DNA of 48,649 nt from Candidatus Bipolaricaulota bacterium (GTDB taxonomy: Bacteria > Bipolaricaulota > Bipolaricaulia > RBG-16-55-9 > DRXL01): NCBI GenBank assembly GCA_938091745.1, contig CALLJK010000026.1, positions 1 to 48,649 of the forward strand. Reading direction: 5' to 3'. Below are positions 30,277-37,863 of the stretch, piece by piece. The translations under genes were made by a program, and so were the position numbers. The notes under the pieces were generated by a model. It worked only from the letters and a program-made list of their open reading frames with translations, had not been told where the DNA came from and made no database searches. The first letter of the stretch is position 1. Each line of letters opens with the position of its first letter.

Positions 30277-30950
30277 AGGGCTTCATGGACTGCTGCACGT
30301 GCTAAAATATCTAAGGCATCATAGACCGGCCCGTCGAAATCCTCTTGGCCCACGACAAGGGAGAGTTCAGTACAGCCCACAATGAGGGCTTGTGCCCCGC
30401 GCTTGTGTAGACGCGTGGCAATCGTGCGCACATCTCGTTTCATCTCGAGATCGAAGCCCCCACCTTTGAGCGCATAAATGATCTCCATAATGCGAGTTTG
30501 ATCGTCTGAAAAAGGCGCAAGGACTTCGATTCCATAAGGCTTACAGGCATCGTGATAGAGCCGTGTGCGCACGGTTGTCTCAGTCGCCAGCAGCCCAACA
30601 ACGGGCTCGGTGATGCTCCGCGCTGTCTCAGCGATCATATCTATGAACGGGATGCGCACAGCTTTTCTCAAGTAGGGCAGAAAGACATGGGCTGTATTGC
30701 ATGGCATAGCGATGAAGCTTGCGCCCATGCGCTCGAGTTTTCTGGCGCTGCGGCAGAGCGCCGGCCGGGGATCGGGGCCGCCGTGCAGAATGAATGGCCC
30801 GCGATCAGGGATCTTGGGGTTATTGTCAATCACGATGGGAATGTGATCTTGATCACATTGCGCGGGGGTCTTCAAGACGATGCGTCGGAAGAGCTCTACC
30901 GTTGCGGCTGGCCCCATACCGCCTAGAATTCCAATGACCTTCGTGCTCAT
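30183..30950 (-). CDS. Aspartate/glutamate racemase family protein
   Basis: This 255-residue protein belongs to the cofactor-independent Asp/Glu racemase family. Both catalytic cysteines are visible: Cys84 in AMPCNTAH and the second in VGCTELSL. The opening KVIGILGGMGPAATVELF is that of aspartate racemases (EC 5.1.1.13 type). It may supply D-aspartate or D-glutamate, for example for peptidoglycan. The C-terminal 26 residues after HEALQQG are basic, unlike the family, and could be an extension. Confidence 0.85.
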   Translation of the reverse strand: MSTKVIGILGGMGPAATVELFRRIVLKTPAQCDQDHIPIVIDNNPKIPDRGPFILHGGPDPRPALCRSARKLERMGASFIAMPCNTAHVFLPYLRKAVRIPFIDMIAETARSITEPVVGLLATETTVRTRLYHDACKPYGIEVLAPFSDDQTRIMEIIYALKGGGFDLEMKRDVRTIATRLHKRGAQALIVGCTELSLVVGQEDFDGPVYDALDILARAAVHEALQQGMRQMPQPDKNILIKIRTMASRTSTRIP

Positions 30951-31044
30951 GTGAGGCTGATTGTACGGGGAAAGCTTTGGCCCGCGAGAGACAAGCGTCC
31001 AATACTATCAGGGAGTTGGTCTTATGGGGAAGGGTCGCGCTCTC

Positions 31045-31073
31045 TTGGGAGGAGTCTTTGAGGGGCGTATACT
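31045..31073 (+). promoter_or_regulatory. Promoter of alr
   Basis: TTGGGA (31045-31050), a 17-base spacer and TATACT (31068-31073), ending 10 bases before ATG 31084. Its presence argues against the upstream in-frame starts. Confidence 0.65.
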
Positions 31074-31083
31074 CAAAGGTGCT

Positions 31084-32211
31084 ATGCGCCCGTGTATGGC
31101 AGAAGCTATCATAGATCTTGAACAGCTCGCGCGCAACATCGCGACGGTGCGGGCGCGCGTTGGGGAGCGCATAAAGATTCTCTTCCCCGTCAAGGCTGAC
31201 GCCTACGGGCACGGCGCTATCGGGATTGCTCAAGCAGCCGAGAAGACGGACAATATCGACTATTTCGGTGTCGCGAATATCGCCGAAGCCCAAGAGCTGC
31301 GCGAGGCTGGAATCAAGGCCCCTATTTTGATTCTCTCTTCTTCGCGGGTTGCTCATATTTCAGAGTTGGTGCGCACTGACGTTGACGTTACGATCTCGAG
31401 CTTAGAGTTTGCGCGAGCGCTCGCCTCTGAAGCGCAGCGTCAAGGGCGACGCGTGCGCGTCCAAGTCAAAGTCGACACGGGGATGGGGCGCAACGGCGTG
31501 CTCCCCAAAGACGCGCTCGCCCTCTGTCGTGCTATAGCTCAGATGTCATCTCTTGAGTGCACTGGGATCTTCTCGCACTTCGCTTGTTCCTACAGCGAGA
31601 AACCCGAAGACCAAGAGTTCACGCGCCGGCAGATCGCCATCTTCAATGATCTCTTAGCCCAACTCGACCGGGAGGGGATTCTGCCCCCGTTGCGACACAT
31701 TGCCAACAGTTCAGGCTTTGTACAGTACGAGAATGACGTGACGACGGGGTATTATAATATGATCCGTCCGGGGATTTTGCTCTACGGCTACCCTGAAGTG
31801 CGTCGCCCCTGGACTGAGCCGATCAAGCCCATTCTGAAGATGCGCAGTTGGATCGTGACGATGAACGAGTTGCCCGCAGGGAGCTTTATCGGCTACGGGC
31901 GGCGGTTTCAGACAAAGAGACCGTCGAAGATCGTCACGATCCCTGTGGGCTACGCTGATGGAATCAGTTGGTTATTAGCGAACGTCGGCGAAGTCGCGAT
32001 TCATGGCCAGCGTGCTCCCATGGTCGGCGCGATCTCGATGGACCAGATCACCGTTGACGTGACGGATATCCCTGAAGTCAAAGTAGGGGATGAAGTCGAG
32101 CTGATCGGCCCGCACATGACAGCCGAAGAGATCGCGCGCAAGCTTGGGGCAAATTTTACAGAAGTCATCCTGACGGCGCTGTCCAAGAGAGTCGTGCGGG
32201 TGTATAAATAA
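31084..32211 (+). CDS. alr: Alanine racemase
   Basis: This 375-residue PLP enzyme interconverts L- and D-alanine for peptidoglycan. The PLP lysine is Lys37 in FPVKADAYGHG; the catalytic tyrosine of the C-terminal domain is in IPVGYADGISW; the substrate-binding loop MVGAISMDQITVDVTD is present. An upstream in-frame extension of about 40 residues is rejected because a promoter at 31045-31073 lies in it and homology begins around AEAIIDLEQLARN. Leader length is only a few bases. Confidence 0.93.
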   Translation: MRPCMAEAIIDLEQLARNIATVRARVGERIKILFPVKADAYGHGAIGIAQAAEKTDNIDYFGVANIAEAQELREAGIKAPILILSSSRVAHISELVRTDVDVTISSLEFARALASEAQRQGRRVRVQVKVDTGMGRNGVLPKDALALCRAIAQMSSLECTGIFSHFACSYSEKPEDQEFTRRQIAIFNDLLAQLDREGILPPLRHIANSSGFVQYENDVTTGYYNMIRPGILLYGYPEVRRPWTEPIKPILKMRSWIVTMNELPAGSFIGYGRRFQTKRPSKIVTIPVGYADGISWLLANVGEVAIHGQRAPMVGAISMDQITVDVTDIPEVKVGDEVELIGPHMTAEEIARKLGANFTEVILTALSKRVVRVYK

Positions 32212-32251
32212 ATTCAATTCTTGATACACACGCGATTTCCGTATCATCCTC

Positions 32252-32280
32252 TTGACTTTGCTCTCCATTTGTGGTATATA
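32252..32280 (+). promoter_or_regulatory. Promoter of the membrane protein/beta-helix pair
   Basis: TTGACT (32252-32257), a 17-base spacer and TATATA (32275-32280). Transcription would begin near 32287, about 55 bases before ATG 32342. Confidence 0.68.
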
Positions 32281-32341
32281 CGAGGTGAGAGTTACCCTTG
32301 GCCTCCAAAGTTTAAGAAACCTCAGGAACTGTGGAATCATT

Positions 32342-32680
32342 ATGTTCAACCTAATAGACTACATCAACGTGCTGCTGTTCATAGTACTTATGGGGGTCGA
32401 AGCTTTCGGTGGTCCAAAGATAATTTCACAAGCGCTTGTTCTTACTATATTTATTATAGGGGGCTGGTCTTTTTATCGAGATTTGCAAGCCAGTCAGATA
32501 CGTCTTGTTTGGATAGGAGTGGGCCTCATCGCTGGAATGGCTATTGGTATTGCCCTCGGGATCCTTTGGGTAACTTCAGGATTCTTCAGAACTTTTTCGG
32601 CTAGTCTCCTAGTGCTTCTTATTGTGCTGAAAGCGATATACATAAGTCTTTTTTCTCGTTACCCTCAGCACAAACGATAA
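32342..32680 (+). CDS. Small polytopic membrane protein
   Basis: This 112-residue protein has about four hydrophobic segments (VLLFIVLMGVEAFGG, ALVLTIFIIGGW, VWIGVGLIAGMAIGIALGIL, SLLVLLIVLKAIYISLF). I do not recognise the family. ATG 32342 is chosen because upstream in-frame residues are not membrane-like and include the promoter; a GTG at 32285 cannot be excluded. The base composition is more A/T-rich than the neighbours. It is followed by the beta-helix gene after 15 bases. Confidence 0.55.
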   Translation: MFNLIDYINVLLFIVLMGVEAFGGPKIISQALVLTIFIIGGWSFYRDLQASQIRLVWIGVGLIAGMAIGIALGILWVTSGFFRTFSASLLVLLIVLKAIYISLFSRYPQHKR

Positions 32681-32695
32681 GCCAACAGGTGGAAG

Positions 32696-34198
32696 ATGGG
32701 CTACTATATGGAGCCATTGATTCTAAGGCATAGCACAAGGCTGATTTTTGCTGCGCTTATAGCATTCGTGTGGGGAGTAGTAAGCAGTTATCCTGGAGAG
32801 CCTACCACTCTCTGGGTCGATGACGACGATCCCACCTGTGGTGGCCATTCGCCTTGCTATCAGACCATCCAAGAAGCTGTCGCCGCTGCCCAACCTGGGG
32901 ACACAATCAAGATAAGACCAGGGACATACCAAGGCCAGATCATTATCTCGAAAGATTTAACGCTCTCCGGTGAGTCTCGAGAGTTGGTGTTCATCCACAA
33001 CCGAGATTGGCTTGGAGAAAGACCTTGGGAGGCCATAAGGGTTACCGGACGTGCTACGATCACCATAGAGAATGTATCAATCATTGACAGCCTTATAGGT
33101 ATTCTGGCTGAAGAAGCTCACGTAACCCTCAGCCGCCTTCAGCTCTCGAAGAATTTCATCGCTGTTCGGGTTTTTAAAGGGCAGTTGACTCTCATGGAGA
33201 ATCGGCTCTCCTCTAATTATTATGTAGGCGTCCATGTGAATACGGACAGCTCGCTGCCAAACTATATCGAGGGCAATCAATTCCAAGAGAATGAAAAGGC
33301 TATCTACGTTGACAGGGCTAGTCACATGATCATCCGGGGCAATGAGATTCATAGCGGGGGCATAGGCATAAATCTTGCAGAGTCGGTTGAGGCCTTCCTC
33401 CAAGCCAATACTATTCGGAATAATACAATTGGCATTTACGTAGACCAAAGTTCCAGGGCTTCTCTTGAGGAAAATCAGATTCTAGGGAACGCACTCAATG
33501 GGGTGGTCGTGCGTGGATCTGCGCAAGCGACCTTGGTACGCAACCATATTGTGGGCAATGGCTTCTCCCTTTCTTTTGCTTTTGTTTTAGCCCAGGTGTT
33601 CTACCCTGAGGGTTTTGGAGTCGCTGTCGGTGAGTCGGCACGTGTTGAGCTGACTGAGAACCGCTTTGAGGGCAACATGTTTGGCCTGGGAGCTACTCAG
33701 GCACTCGACCGTGTTTCTGCAAGGCAGGTTTTAACCCCTCAGATCACCGCCCAAAGGAATGAGATTATAGCTAACGGCTGGGGGGTCTTGCTGCAAGGTG
33801 CGGTCGCTACGTTGAGCCACAACGAGATCGCGCAGAACGATATAGCAGCTCTGGTAACTAACTCCATTCTTCTCTATTTTGATGCGATCTATCCGTCATC
33901 GGGGGTACTGGTACAAGCAGGGCAACCGCTGTTGGGGGCAAATCACATCACACAAAACCGCCGTGGTGTTGTTCTGCAGAGGGAGGCATCCCCGACCCTG
34001 CAGAGCAACCGAATCATGAAGAATATAGACTACGGGGTTGCTCTGTACCGCCGACCATGTTTTGACTTTGGCCAAGCTGATGATCCCCTATTGATGTTCC
34101 AGGGCAAAGTATTTGGGGAAGGCAACGAATTATCTGGCAATGGCAAAGCCGACCTCTGCCCACCTGACTACCCCTGGCCGCCGGGGTTCAGAAAGTAA
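32696..34198 (+). CDS. Right-handed parallel beta-helix (NosD-like) surface protein
   Basis: This 500-residue protein has a signal or anchor segment (LIFAALIAFVWGVVSSY), then a short N-terminal cap (TLWVDDDDPTCGGHSPCYQT) and many parallel beta-helix coils of about 22 residues with Asn-rich turns (for example IRNNTIGIYVDQSSRASLEE). QTIQEAVAAAQPGDTIKIRPGTYQGQI is typical of NosD/DUF1565-like proteins. It is likely exported and may bind or cleave polysaccharide, but no catalytic residues can be named. Confidence 0.78.
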   Translation: MGYYMEPLILRHSTRLIFAALIAFVWGVVSSYPGEPTTLWVDDDDPTCGGHSPCYQTIQEAVAAAQPGDTIKIRPGTYQGQIIISKDLTLSGESRELVFIHNRDWLGERPWEAIRVTGRATITIENVSIIDSLIGILAEEAHVTLSRLQLSKNFIAVRVFKGQLTLMENRLSSNYYVGVHVNTDSSLPNYIEGNQFQENEKAIYVDRASHMIIRGNEIHSGGIGINLAESVEAFLQANTIRNNTIGIYVDQSSRASLEENQILGNALNGVVVRGSAQATLVRNHIVGNGFSLSFAFVLAQVFYPEGFGVAVGESARVELTENRFEGNMFGLGATQALDRVSARQVLTPQITAQRNEIIANGWGVLLQGAVATLSHNEIAQNDIAALVTNSILLYFDAIYPSSGVLVQAGQPLLGANHITQNRRGVVLQREASPTLQSNRIMKNIDYGVALYRRPCFDFGQADDPLLMFQGKVFGEGNELSGNGKADLCPPDYPWPPGFRK

Positions 34199-34274
34199 GC
34201 TGTAGTGATCAGCGTTCAGTAATCAGCTACCCGCTCCGCCCGCGCCCTTATATTAAGTAAGCATAGAGCCTCTC

Positions 34275-34303
34275 TTGCACACGAGCACAAACGTTTCTAC
34301 AAT
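34275..34303 (+). promoter_or_regulatory. Promoter of the DUF62 gene
   Basis: TTGCAC (34275-34280), a 17-base spacer and TACAAT (34298-34303), ending 9 bases before the ATG. The mRNA would have almost no leader. The same hexamers occur at 5065-5093. Confidence 0.72.
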
Positions 34304-34312
34304 GACAGAGCC

Positions 34313-35098
34313 ATGGCGCTCATTACATTGCTCAGCGATTTTGGCTCAGCTTCGGGGTACCCGGCAGCGATGAAGGCTGTGATTCTCTCGCTTTGCCCCA
34401 CAGCCCAGATCGTCGATATCAGCCATGATGTCGAGCGCCATCACGTTCGCGCTGGAGCATTCTTGCTCTGGATGGTCGTCCCTTACTTTCCAGAGAAGAC
34501 TGTGCACTGTGCGGTAATTGACCCCGGCGTGGGCACAGCCCGGCGTGCTCTCGTTATTGAATCCGGAGGCCAACTCTTCGTCGGCCCAGATAACGGGCTG
34601 CTCATCCCCGCGGCAGAACGACTGGGCCGTCTCACGGTCTTTCATATCCAGAACGAGAGATTCTTTCGTGCCCCGGCCTCGCGGACCTTCCATGGGCGCG
34701 ATGTCTTCGCCCCGGTTGCGGCACATTTAGCTGATGGGCTTGCCCCTTATGAGCTTGGGCCACAGATCGATGACTATATAAAACTATCGTTTGGCGAGGG
34801 CGTCCGCCGCGGGCGCGTCCTCGAGGGGGAGATCATCTACATTGACACGTTTGGAAATCTCATTACGAACATCCCCGGTGAGTTCCTCCAAGATATAACC
34901 CTTGGGGCCTCGGTAGTCGTCGAGGTCTCGCGAAAGGCTGCCTCGGCTCGGTGCACACACACGTATGCTGACGTCGAGCAGGGCGAACTGGTGGTCGTAG
35001 TGGGCAGTCACGGCCAAGTCGAGATTGCGACAAACTTGGGCAGTGCTGCCCAGCGCCTACGCGCCCATACCGGTGAAACTGTGCTCATTAAATTATGA
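34313..35098 (+). CDS. SAM hydroxide adenosyltransferase (DUF62)
   Basis: This 261-residue protein belongs to the DUF62/SAM-chlorinase-like family, which hydrolyses S-adenosylmethionine to adenosine and methionine. It shows TLLSDFG, VIDPGVGTARR, GPDNGLL, TFHGRDVFAPVAAHL and the DTFGNLITNI motif in which Asn and adjacent residues contact the substrate. It is probably cytoplasmic. It starts at ATG 34313; the stop overlaps the next start (ATGA). Confidence 0.88.
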   Translation: MALITLLSDFGSASGYPAAMKAVILSLCPTAQIVDISHDVERHHVRAGAFLLWMVVPYFPEKTVHCAVIDPGVGTARRALVIESGGQLFVGPDNGLLIPAAERLGRLTVFHIQNERFFRAPASRTFHGRDVFAPVAAHLADGLAPYELGPQIDDYIKLSFGEGVRRGRVLEGEIIYIDTFGNLITNIPGEFLQDITLGASVVVEVSRKAASARCTHTYADVEQGELVVVVGSHGQVEIATNLGSAAQRLRAHTGETVLIKL

Positions 35099-36552
35099 CC
35101 ATAGATACGGAGCTGATCTTTCGTGCCCATCCCTTCGCTCGGAAGATCTTAGAGCGCTTGATCCAAGCGGGCTTTGAGGCCGTCATGGTCGGGGGAGTCG
35201 TGCGCGACGCAGTGCGCGCCCAGCTTGAGCCCGACTATGAGTTCACCCCAGAAGAGGTCGACATCGCGACGTCGGCGTATCCCGATGAGATCAAAGAGCT
35301 CTTTAGAGATTGCAAGATTTTTGAAGTGGGTGAGGCCTTCGGAGTCGTGGTCGTCGTTGCGCCCGATGGGCGTTCGTACGAAGTCGCGACATTTCGTACC
35401 GAGAGCGACTACGACGGGCGCTGGCCCGCTCGCGTCGAGCTCGTGCGCACTCTCGATGAAGACCTTCAGCGTCGCGATCTGACGGTCAACGGCTTGGCTG
35501 CGACCCTTGAAGGGCGCATCATTGATCGCGTCGGCGGGATTGCTGATCTGCAAGCCAAGCTTATTCGAACCGTCGGCGACCCCGATAAACGTTTCTCTGA
35601 AGATTATCTGAGAATACTGCGGGCGATTCGTCTGGCGTGTGTTCTCGACGGCGCGATCACTCCTGAGGTCAGTGAAGCGATGCGTCGCCACCGCGACGGA
35701 CTAAAGAAGATATCAGCAGAGCGTATTCGAGACGAGTTGCTCAAAATCGTAAAAACCCCGCGCGCGACCAAGGGGGTGCAGCTCCTCGACGAGCATGGGA
35801 TCTTAGAGCTGATTTTGCCTGAGCTCGTCGCATGCAAGGGTGTGCCCCAACCAGAGAAGTACCATCCCGAAGGGGATGTCTATACCCATACGCTCTTGGC
35901 GCTTCAATGTGCGGACGCAATACTTCGTGATCCTTTAGTGAAATTTGCGCTCTTGGTGCACGATGTGGGTAAGCCCATCGCTCTACAAAAGAATAATTAT
36001 GAGCATGCTGGAGGTCACGAATTCATTGGCGAGCAGATGGCCGAGCGAATCTGTCGCCGGCTGCGCTTCAGCACTGATGAGATCAAGCTTATAAAATTTT
36101 TAGTGCGGGAGCACCTGCGCATTGGGAGATTCTCTGAAATGAGTCCAGGCAAGCGTGCCACGCTCTTGAAGACTCACGAGAACCCTGAAGCCCCGTTCGA
36201 GCATCCGGCGGAGCGCTTCCCGTTCTTTATGAAGCTCGTGGCGCTCATGATCTGCGACTGTGAAGCCAGCGCGCACAAGTCCTCGGGCTGGCTCCCCGTC
36301 GTGCAAGCTCTCCCCCCGTTATTGCTCCGGGTGAGAGAGCTTGCGGAGCGCGAGCGCGCGCGCAAATTTCTTGATGGCCATGACTTAATAAAGATGGGGC
36401 TTGCTCCCGGCCCGCGTATCCGCGAGATCTTAGATGCCGTCTACGAACAAATTTTTTCAGGGAAGATCACAACCCGTGAGGATGCGCTTGCCCTCGCGCA
36501 GCACCTGCTCCAAGGGTTTGTAGATCCCAAGGGGAAGAGTGCATCGGCTTGA
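35095..36552 (+). CDS. cca: tRNA nucleotidyltransferase/poly(A) polymerase with HD domain
   Basis: This 485-residue protein has the class II nucleotidyltransferase head (GGVVRDAV, then EVDIATSAYPDEI in place of the usual DxD-type motif), the RRDLTVNG segment, and an RFSEDYLRILRAIRLA region. A C-terminal HD phosphohydrolase domain follows (HDVGKP and EHAGGHEFIG). It adds CCA to tRNA 3' ends or tails RNA. The gene overlaps the DUF62 gene by ATGA. The length is normal for the HD-containing bacterial CCA subgroup. Confidence 0.88.
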   Translation: MTIDTELIFRAHPFARKILERLIQAGFEAVMVGGVVRDAVRAQLEPDYEFTPEEVDIATSAYPDEIKELFRDCKIFEVGEAFGVVVVVAPDGRSYEVATFRTESDYDGRWPARVELVRTLDEDLQRRDLTVNGLAATLEGRIIDRVGGIADLQAKLIRTVGDPDKRFSEDYLRILRAIRLACVLDGAITPEVSEAMRRHRDGLKKISAERIRDELLKIVKTPRATKGVQLLDEHGILELILPELVACKGVPQPEKYHPEGDVYTHTLLALQCADAILRDPLVKFALLVHDVGKPIALQKNNYEHAGGHEFIGEQMAERICRRLRFSTDEIKLIKFLVREHLRIGRFSEMSPGKRATLLKTHENPEAPFEHPAERFPFFMKLVALMICDCEASAHKSSGWLPVVQALPPLLLRVRELAERERARKFLDGHDLIKMGLAPGPRIREILDAVYEQIFSGKITTREDALALAQHLLQGFVDPKGKSASA

Positions 36553-36553
36553 C

Positions 36554-36582
36554 TTGGAGGCCTTGTGCCTACTTGGTATAAT
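36554..36582 (+). promoter_or_regulatory. Promoter pointing into the hairpin region
   Basis: TTGGAG (36554-36559), a 17-base spacer and consensus TATAAT (36577-36582). The expected transcription start is about 36588, at the base of the hairpin at 36594-36687. Confidence 0.68.
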
Positions 36583-36587
36583 TACCC

Positions 36588-36687
36588 ATGCAGCCAGAAG
36601 AAGGGGGACCGGGTCAGTCCTTCTCAGCGACAAAGTCCCCCATTCCTCTCACCACCCTAAGGAGGACTACCCGGTCCCCGCTTCTGG
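36588..36687 (+). ncRNA. Candidate small structured RNA (or leaderless 44-codon ORF)
   Basis: The transcript from the 36554-36582 promoter would start at or near ATG 36588 and fold into a long hairpin: CCAGAAG (36594-36600) with CTTCTGG (36681-36687), GGGGACCGGGT (36604-36614) with ACCCGGTCCCC (36669-36679), and AGTCCTTCT (36616-36624) with AGGAGGACT (36660-36668) with one G-U pair. GGGGGAC (36603-36609) can alternatively pair with GTCCCCC (36635-36641). It does not carry the SRP, 6S or T-box sequence signatures. A 44-codon frame begins at the ATG, so a leaderless peptide is a possible alternative. The right half overlaps the antisense zinc-ribbon gene. Confidence 0.45.
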
Positions 36688-37023
36688 TTGTGTCTGACGA
36701 CCATTGCCAAAGAGCGTGTTGAGTAAGTGTACCAACCCCATACCGATCGCCGTTCCCAGGGCGACCCCCTCCATGGTTCCCTCAAACTTCGGTTGAGTAT
36801 AACCGCAGTTGGGGCAGAGCAGATACGTCTTTCCACCGCTTTCTTCGATCTTCAGAGTGTTTAAATCGTTCTTGCAGATGGGACACTTGGTGGGATTGAG
36901 GACAGACTCGGGGAGGCGTCCTACCCCCTTGCGCATGAGGGCCAGCTCCGCCTCCTTCGCATTAATATATACCCATGCCGGCACTTTGATCGTCTTATAG
37001 GCCTCTGGGTCCTTTACCATCAT
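36667..37023 (-). CDS. Zinc-ribbon protein with C-terminal hydrophobic segment
   Basis: This 118-residue protein begins with a helix-like KTIKVPAWVYINAKEAELAL segment, has a zinc ribbon CPICKND and, about 25 residues later, CPNCGYTQPKFEG, and ends in a Gly-rich hydrophobic stretch GVALGTAIGMGLVHLLNTLFG. I do not recognise a family. Its 3' end encodes one arm of the hairpin at 36594-36687. Two strong promoters stand upstream, so it is expected to be expressed well. Confidence 0.7.
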   Translation of the reverse strand: MMVKDPEAYKTIKVPAWVYINAKEAELALMRKGVGRLPESVLNPTKCPICKNDLNTLKIEESGGKTYLLCPNCGYTQPKFEGTMEGVALGTAIGMGLVHLLNTLFGNGRQTQPEAGTG

Positions 37024-37061
37024 AGTTCCGTCACCAAGGTTGCCTTTGTCTGCTAAGTAGA

Positions 37062-37089
37062 ATTATAACCATTGTGTTATTATTGTCAC
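37062..37089 (-). promoter_or_regulatory. Proximal promoter of the zinc-ribbon gene
   Basis: Minus-strand GTGACA (plus TGTCAC, 37084-37089), a 16-base spacer and TATAAT (plus ATTATA, 37062-37067). It lies downstream of the consensus promoter, giving a tandem arrangement. Confidence 0.55.
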
Positions 37090-37104
37090 AGGCTACCAAG
37101 ATGC

Positions 37105-37133
37105 ATTATACTACTTTTCTACCACGTTGTCAA
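37105..37133 (-). promoter_or_regulatory. Consensus sigma70 promoter of the zinc-ribbon gene
   Basis: Minus-strand TTGACA (plus TGTCAA, 37128-37133), a 17-base spacer and TATAAT (plus ATTATA, 37105-37110) match the consensus in all twelve bases. The leader would be about 75 bases. Confidence 0.82.
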
Positions 37134-37176
37134 GTCCACCCCGCACTTTATCTAAAGATAGAATTTATTATGCTTT

Positions 37177-37821
37177 TCAGCGGATAGCCGCCCGAAGCTT
37201 CTCCCGCAGACCCTCGTAGAAGCTCACAAACGAGAGAGCTTGGTCTATCTCTATCCACGCAACGGATTCGATCTCGTCGGGGGCAGGGCGAAAGCGCTCG
37301 TGTTCTAGTTGTACTTCATAAAAGAACGTATGCCAATGATAGTTCGTCGTCCGCCCCAGATGCGATTCCGTCCCTAAGAACCGCACGATCCGACACGGGA
37401 CGCCGGTCTCTTCGGTCGTTTCGCGCAGGGCGGCTTCTTCTGGGGTCTCGCCATACCCCACAAAGCCCCCGGGGAGAGCCCACTGCCCGGCGTTGTAGCC
37501 CCGCTTGGGTTTAACCATCAAGAGCTTGTTCTCTTTGAGAATAATAGCTTTTGCTGTCAAGCGCGGTAGGGTCGCGCTCACGGCCAGTCTCACTATGGGC
37601 AAGGCTTCATCGAGGCCGGGAATCTGCTCTTTATGCCACCAATCTTCGGGATGTCTGTCCAGATGGGGTTTGCAGAAATGAACCCTCTCCCCGCGGAGAT
37701 TCATCGTATGGACGATCTCAAACTCATAGGGGATCTCCGAGCGTGCCGTAGGGAAGCGGAGCCGCCCGCCCTCAGATATCAAGAAGACTTGGCCGTCTCG
37801 TTCTAAATAGTAATGGTCCAT
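37177..37821 (-). CDS. NUDIX hydrolase with N-terminal domain
   Basis: This 214-residue protein has an N-terminal region with a possible metal-binding pattern (HTMNLRGERVHFCKPHLDRH) and a C-terminal NUDIX domain. Its box is GGFVGYGETPEEAALRETTE followed by ETG. The WALPGGF strand and the FxGTESHLG segment are typical of ADP-ribose/NTP pyrophosphatases in this subgroup. Substrate unknown. ATG 37821 is preferred to a start 11 codons upstream because TTGCGT-18-TATAGT (37829-37858) lies just before it, so the message would be leaderless. Confidence 0.8.
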   Translation of the reverse strand: MDHYYLERDGQVFLISEGGRLRFPTARSEIPYEFEIVHTMNLRGERVHFCKPHLDRHPEDWWHKEQIPGLDEALPIVRLAVSATLPRLTAKAIILKENKLLMVKPKRGYNAGQWALPGGFVGYGETPEEAALRETTEETGVPCRIVRFLGTESHLGRTTNYHWHTFFYEVQLEHERFRPAPDEIESVAWIEIDQALSFVSFYEGLREKLRAAIR

Positions 37822-37828
37822 CCCTCCT

Positions 37829-37858
37829 ACTATACTCGAGAGCACAGCAGTCACGCAA
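37829..37858 (-). promoter_or_regulatory. Promoter of the NUDIX gene
   Basis: Minus-strand TTGCGT (plus ACGCAA, 37853-37858), an 18-base spacer and TATAGT (plus ACTATA, 37829-37834). AGGAGGG follows the -10 box directly, so it would be in the DNA before the transcript start and cannot act as a ribosome binding site. Confidence 0.5.
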
Positions 37859-37863
37859 GGAGA

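Noticed and set aside
30840-30859. AATGTGATCTTGATCACATT, a near-perfect CRP-type palindrome
   Set aside because: It lies inside the racemase gene and encodes the conserved family stretch QCDQDHIP, so the palindrome is most likely produced by codon choice.
34199-34240. Weak inverted repeat after the beta-helix gene as a terminator
   Set aside because: The stem is short with a bulge and there is no U-tract.
36594-36687. Hairpin considered as SRP RNA, 6S RNA or T-box leader
   Set aside because: The GGAA tetraloop and the GGAAGCAGCC tip of SRP RNA, the open bubble of 6S RNA and the T-box AGGGTGGNACCGCG sequence are all missing; it is kept as an unclassified candidate.
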